A model generated the notes under the pieces. It saw only the letters and a program-made list of their open reading frames with translations. It ran no database searches and was not told the origin of the DNA. 6,830 nucleotides of DNA from Alphaproteobacteria bacterium. GTDB lineage: Bacteria > Pseudomonadota > Alphaproteobacteria > MED-G09. Location of the stretch: NCBI GenBank assembly GCA_018658685.1, contig JABHUT010000138.1:1-6830 (forward strand), read 5' to 3'. Below, piece after piece: positions 6,155-6,830 of this stretch. The translations under genes and the position numbers were made by a program. The number at the start of each line of letters is the position of its first letter. Position 1 is the first letter of the stretch.

Positions 6155-6630
6155 AGATTTCTTTTTAAATCTTCAATACTTTTATCAACTAAGTCTGATG
6201 AAATTTTATCATCAATATTCTCTTTCAAATACTCTTTAGCAATTATGGTAGATAAATCAGTTGCTTTAGATTTTACTTCCCTAATAGCATCGTCTCGCGC
6301 TTGAATAATTTTTAAATCAGCCTGTTTTTGTTTTCTTTGAATTTCTTCTTCGAAAATTTTTTTTGAATTTTCAGATAAAATTGCCGCTTGATCTCTTGCA
6401 AGCTTCAATATTTCCTTAATATCTTCATCACACTTCTCTAGCTTTCTTTTTTCATTTGCAAGTAATGATTGGGCTTGCTCATGTAGGATTCTTGCCTCAT
6501 CTAATTCTTTTTGAATACTAGCAGATCTGTCATCTAAAGCATTTATAATTGAACCCGGAAGTCCAGCCCAGATAACAAACACAACAAAAAGAAGGAATGA
6601 AACGGCTACAAAAAAAGTGGCATCAAACAT
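6151..6630 (-). CDS. atpF: ATP synthase Fo subunit b
   Basis: A 159-residue subunit b, part of the peripheral stalk that holds the F1 head of ATP synthase to the membrane. One N-terminal membrane segment runs from about residue 4 to 24 (FDATFFVAVSFLLFVVFVIW), then LPGSIINALDDRSASIQKEL, the junction typical of alphaproteobacterial b subunits, then a long, charged, Lys/Glu/Ala-rich helix (about 35-130) expected to dimerise as a right-handed coiled coil, ending in a short delta-binding region. Length is standard. It starts 13 bases after the b' stop, with AAGGA (6645-6641) ten bases upstream overlapping that stop codon, so the pair is translated as an operon. It appears to be the last Fo gene, as in alphaproteobacteria, where the F1 genes form a separate operon. 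It converges on moaB with a four-base overlap. Confidence 0.95.
   Translation of the reverse strand: MFDATFFVAVSFLLFVVFVIWAGLPGSIINALDDRSASIQKELDEARILHEQAQSLLANEKRKLEKCDEDIKEILKLARDQAAILSENSKKIFEEEIQRKQKQADLKIIQARDDAIREVKSKATDLSTIIAKEYLKENIDDKISSDLVDKSIEDLKRNL
6154..6173. repeat. Short inverted repeat at the moaB/atpF convergent ends
   Basis: AAGATTT (6154-6160) and AAATCTT (6167-6173) form a perfect seven-base inverted repeat around CTTTTT. It begins at the last base of the moaB stop and covers the last codons of atpF. The stem has one G:C pair and no U-run follows on either strand, so it is not a convincing intrinsic terminator, though a 3'-end hairpin shared by both convergent transcripts is possible. 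Confidence 0.3.
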
Positions 6631-6643
6631 TTAAGACATATCC

Positions 6644-6830
6644 TTAATTAAAAGTTTTTGAGAATTTATTCAAATCTTTCTTCTCAACCTTTTTTACAAA
6701 AAGATTATTTAGCATTTCTTCTGCAAGATCTTCGGCAACTAAAGAAATGTCCATTAATGCTGATTCTTTACTTTTACTTATATCAGCTTCAGATGACTCA
6801 ATATCTCTAGAAACCTTTTCCTCAAATTCA
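6644..6830 (-). CDS. atpF': ATP synthase Fo subunit b', C-terminal fragment
   Basis: Partial gene: the last 61 codons and the TAA stop (6646-6644) are present; the membrane segment and start lie beyond the right edge. The visible chain is a charged amphipathic helix (EFEEKVSRDIESSEADISKS at its beginning, then ALMDISLVAEDLAEEMLNNL) with the AxxDISxVAxxLAxxM pattern of a b-type stalk C-terminus, ending in a lysine-rich tail. Identity as b' rests mainly on position: it lies directly upstream of atpF on the same strand, matching the alphaproteobacterial and cyanobacterial order c - b' - b, in which b and b' form a heterodimeric stalk. A second possibility, a different gene inserted before atpF, is much less likely given the helix character. 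Confidence 0.8.
   Translation of the reverse strand, partial: EFEEKVSRDIESSEADISKSKESALMDISLVAEDLAEEMLNNLFVKKVEKKDLNKFSKTFN

Noticed and set aside
6024..6239. Plus-strand 71-codon open frame spanning the moaB end and atpF
   Set aside because: Overlaps conserved MoaB residues in another frame and runs antisense into atpF; no ribosome site and no family resemblance.

Overview
This is a compact, AT-rich (by eye about 30% GC), housekeeping segment of a streamlined bacterial genome, most likely a marine-type alphaproteobacterium. Three things support that placement. The ATP synthase Fo genes end in a b'-b pair. A family-4 uracil-DNA-glycosylase-like gene sits next to moaB beside a divergent ETF:ubiquinone oxidoreductase gene. 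A polyprenyl synthase gene is divergent from a TrmN6-like methyltransferase gene that leads into a glycyl-tRNA synthetase. These are arrangements I recall from alphaproteobacteria. Species cannot be named from the window.

Layout from left to right: the 5' end of a single-chain glycyl-tRNA synthetase gene (minus, cut by the left edge); a TrmN6-like N6-adenine methyltransferase (minus); a long-chain polyprenyl diphosphate synthase (plus); IspE (minus), whose 3' end overlaps it; ETF:ubiquinone oxidoreductase (minus, immediately upstream of ispE); a uracil-DNA-glycosylase-fold protein and MoaB (plus, abutting, with a clear promoter in front); then ATP synthase subunit b and the 3' end of b' (minus, cut by the right edge). 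Gaps are all about 110 bases or less, and both convergent pairs overlap at their stop codons. No tRNA, rRNA, CRISPR, insertion sequence or long repeat is visible.

Several genes share a membrane-energetics theme. IspE makes an intermediate of the MEP isoprenoid pathway. The polyprenyl synthase elongates isoprenoid units into the ubiquinone side chain. ETF-QO delivers electrons from fatty-acid and amino-acid oxidation to ubiquinone. ATP synthase uses the resulting proton gradient. MoaB belongs to molybdenum cofactor synthesis.

I see no new multi-gene system. The observation most worth following is that the uracil-DNA-glycosylase-like protein keeps the family fold signature but lacks the expected residues at every active-site motif. 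The second is a single-chain glycyl-tRNA synthetase where alphaproteobacteria normally carry the two-subunit glyQ-glyS pair.
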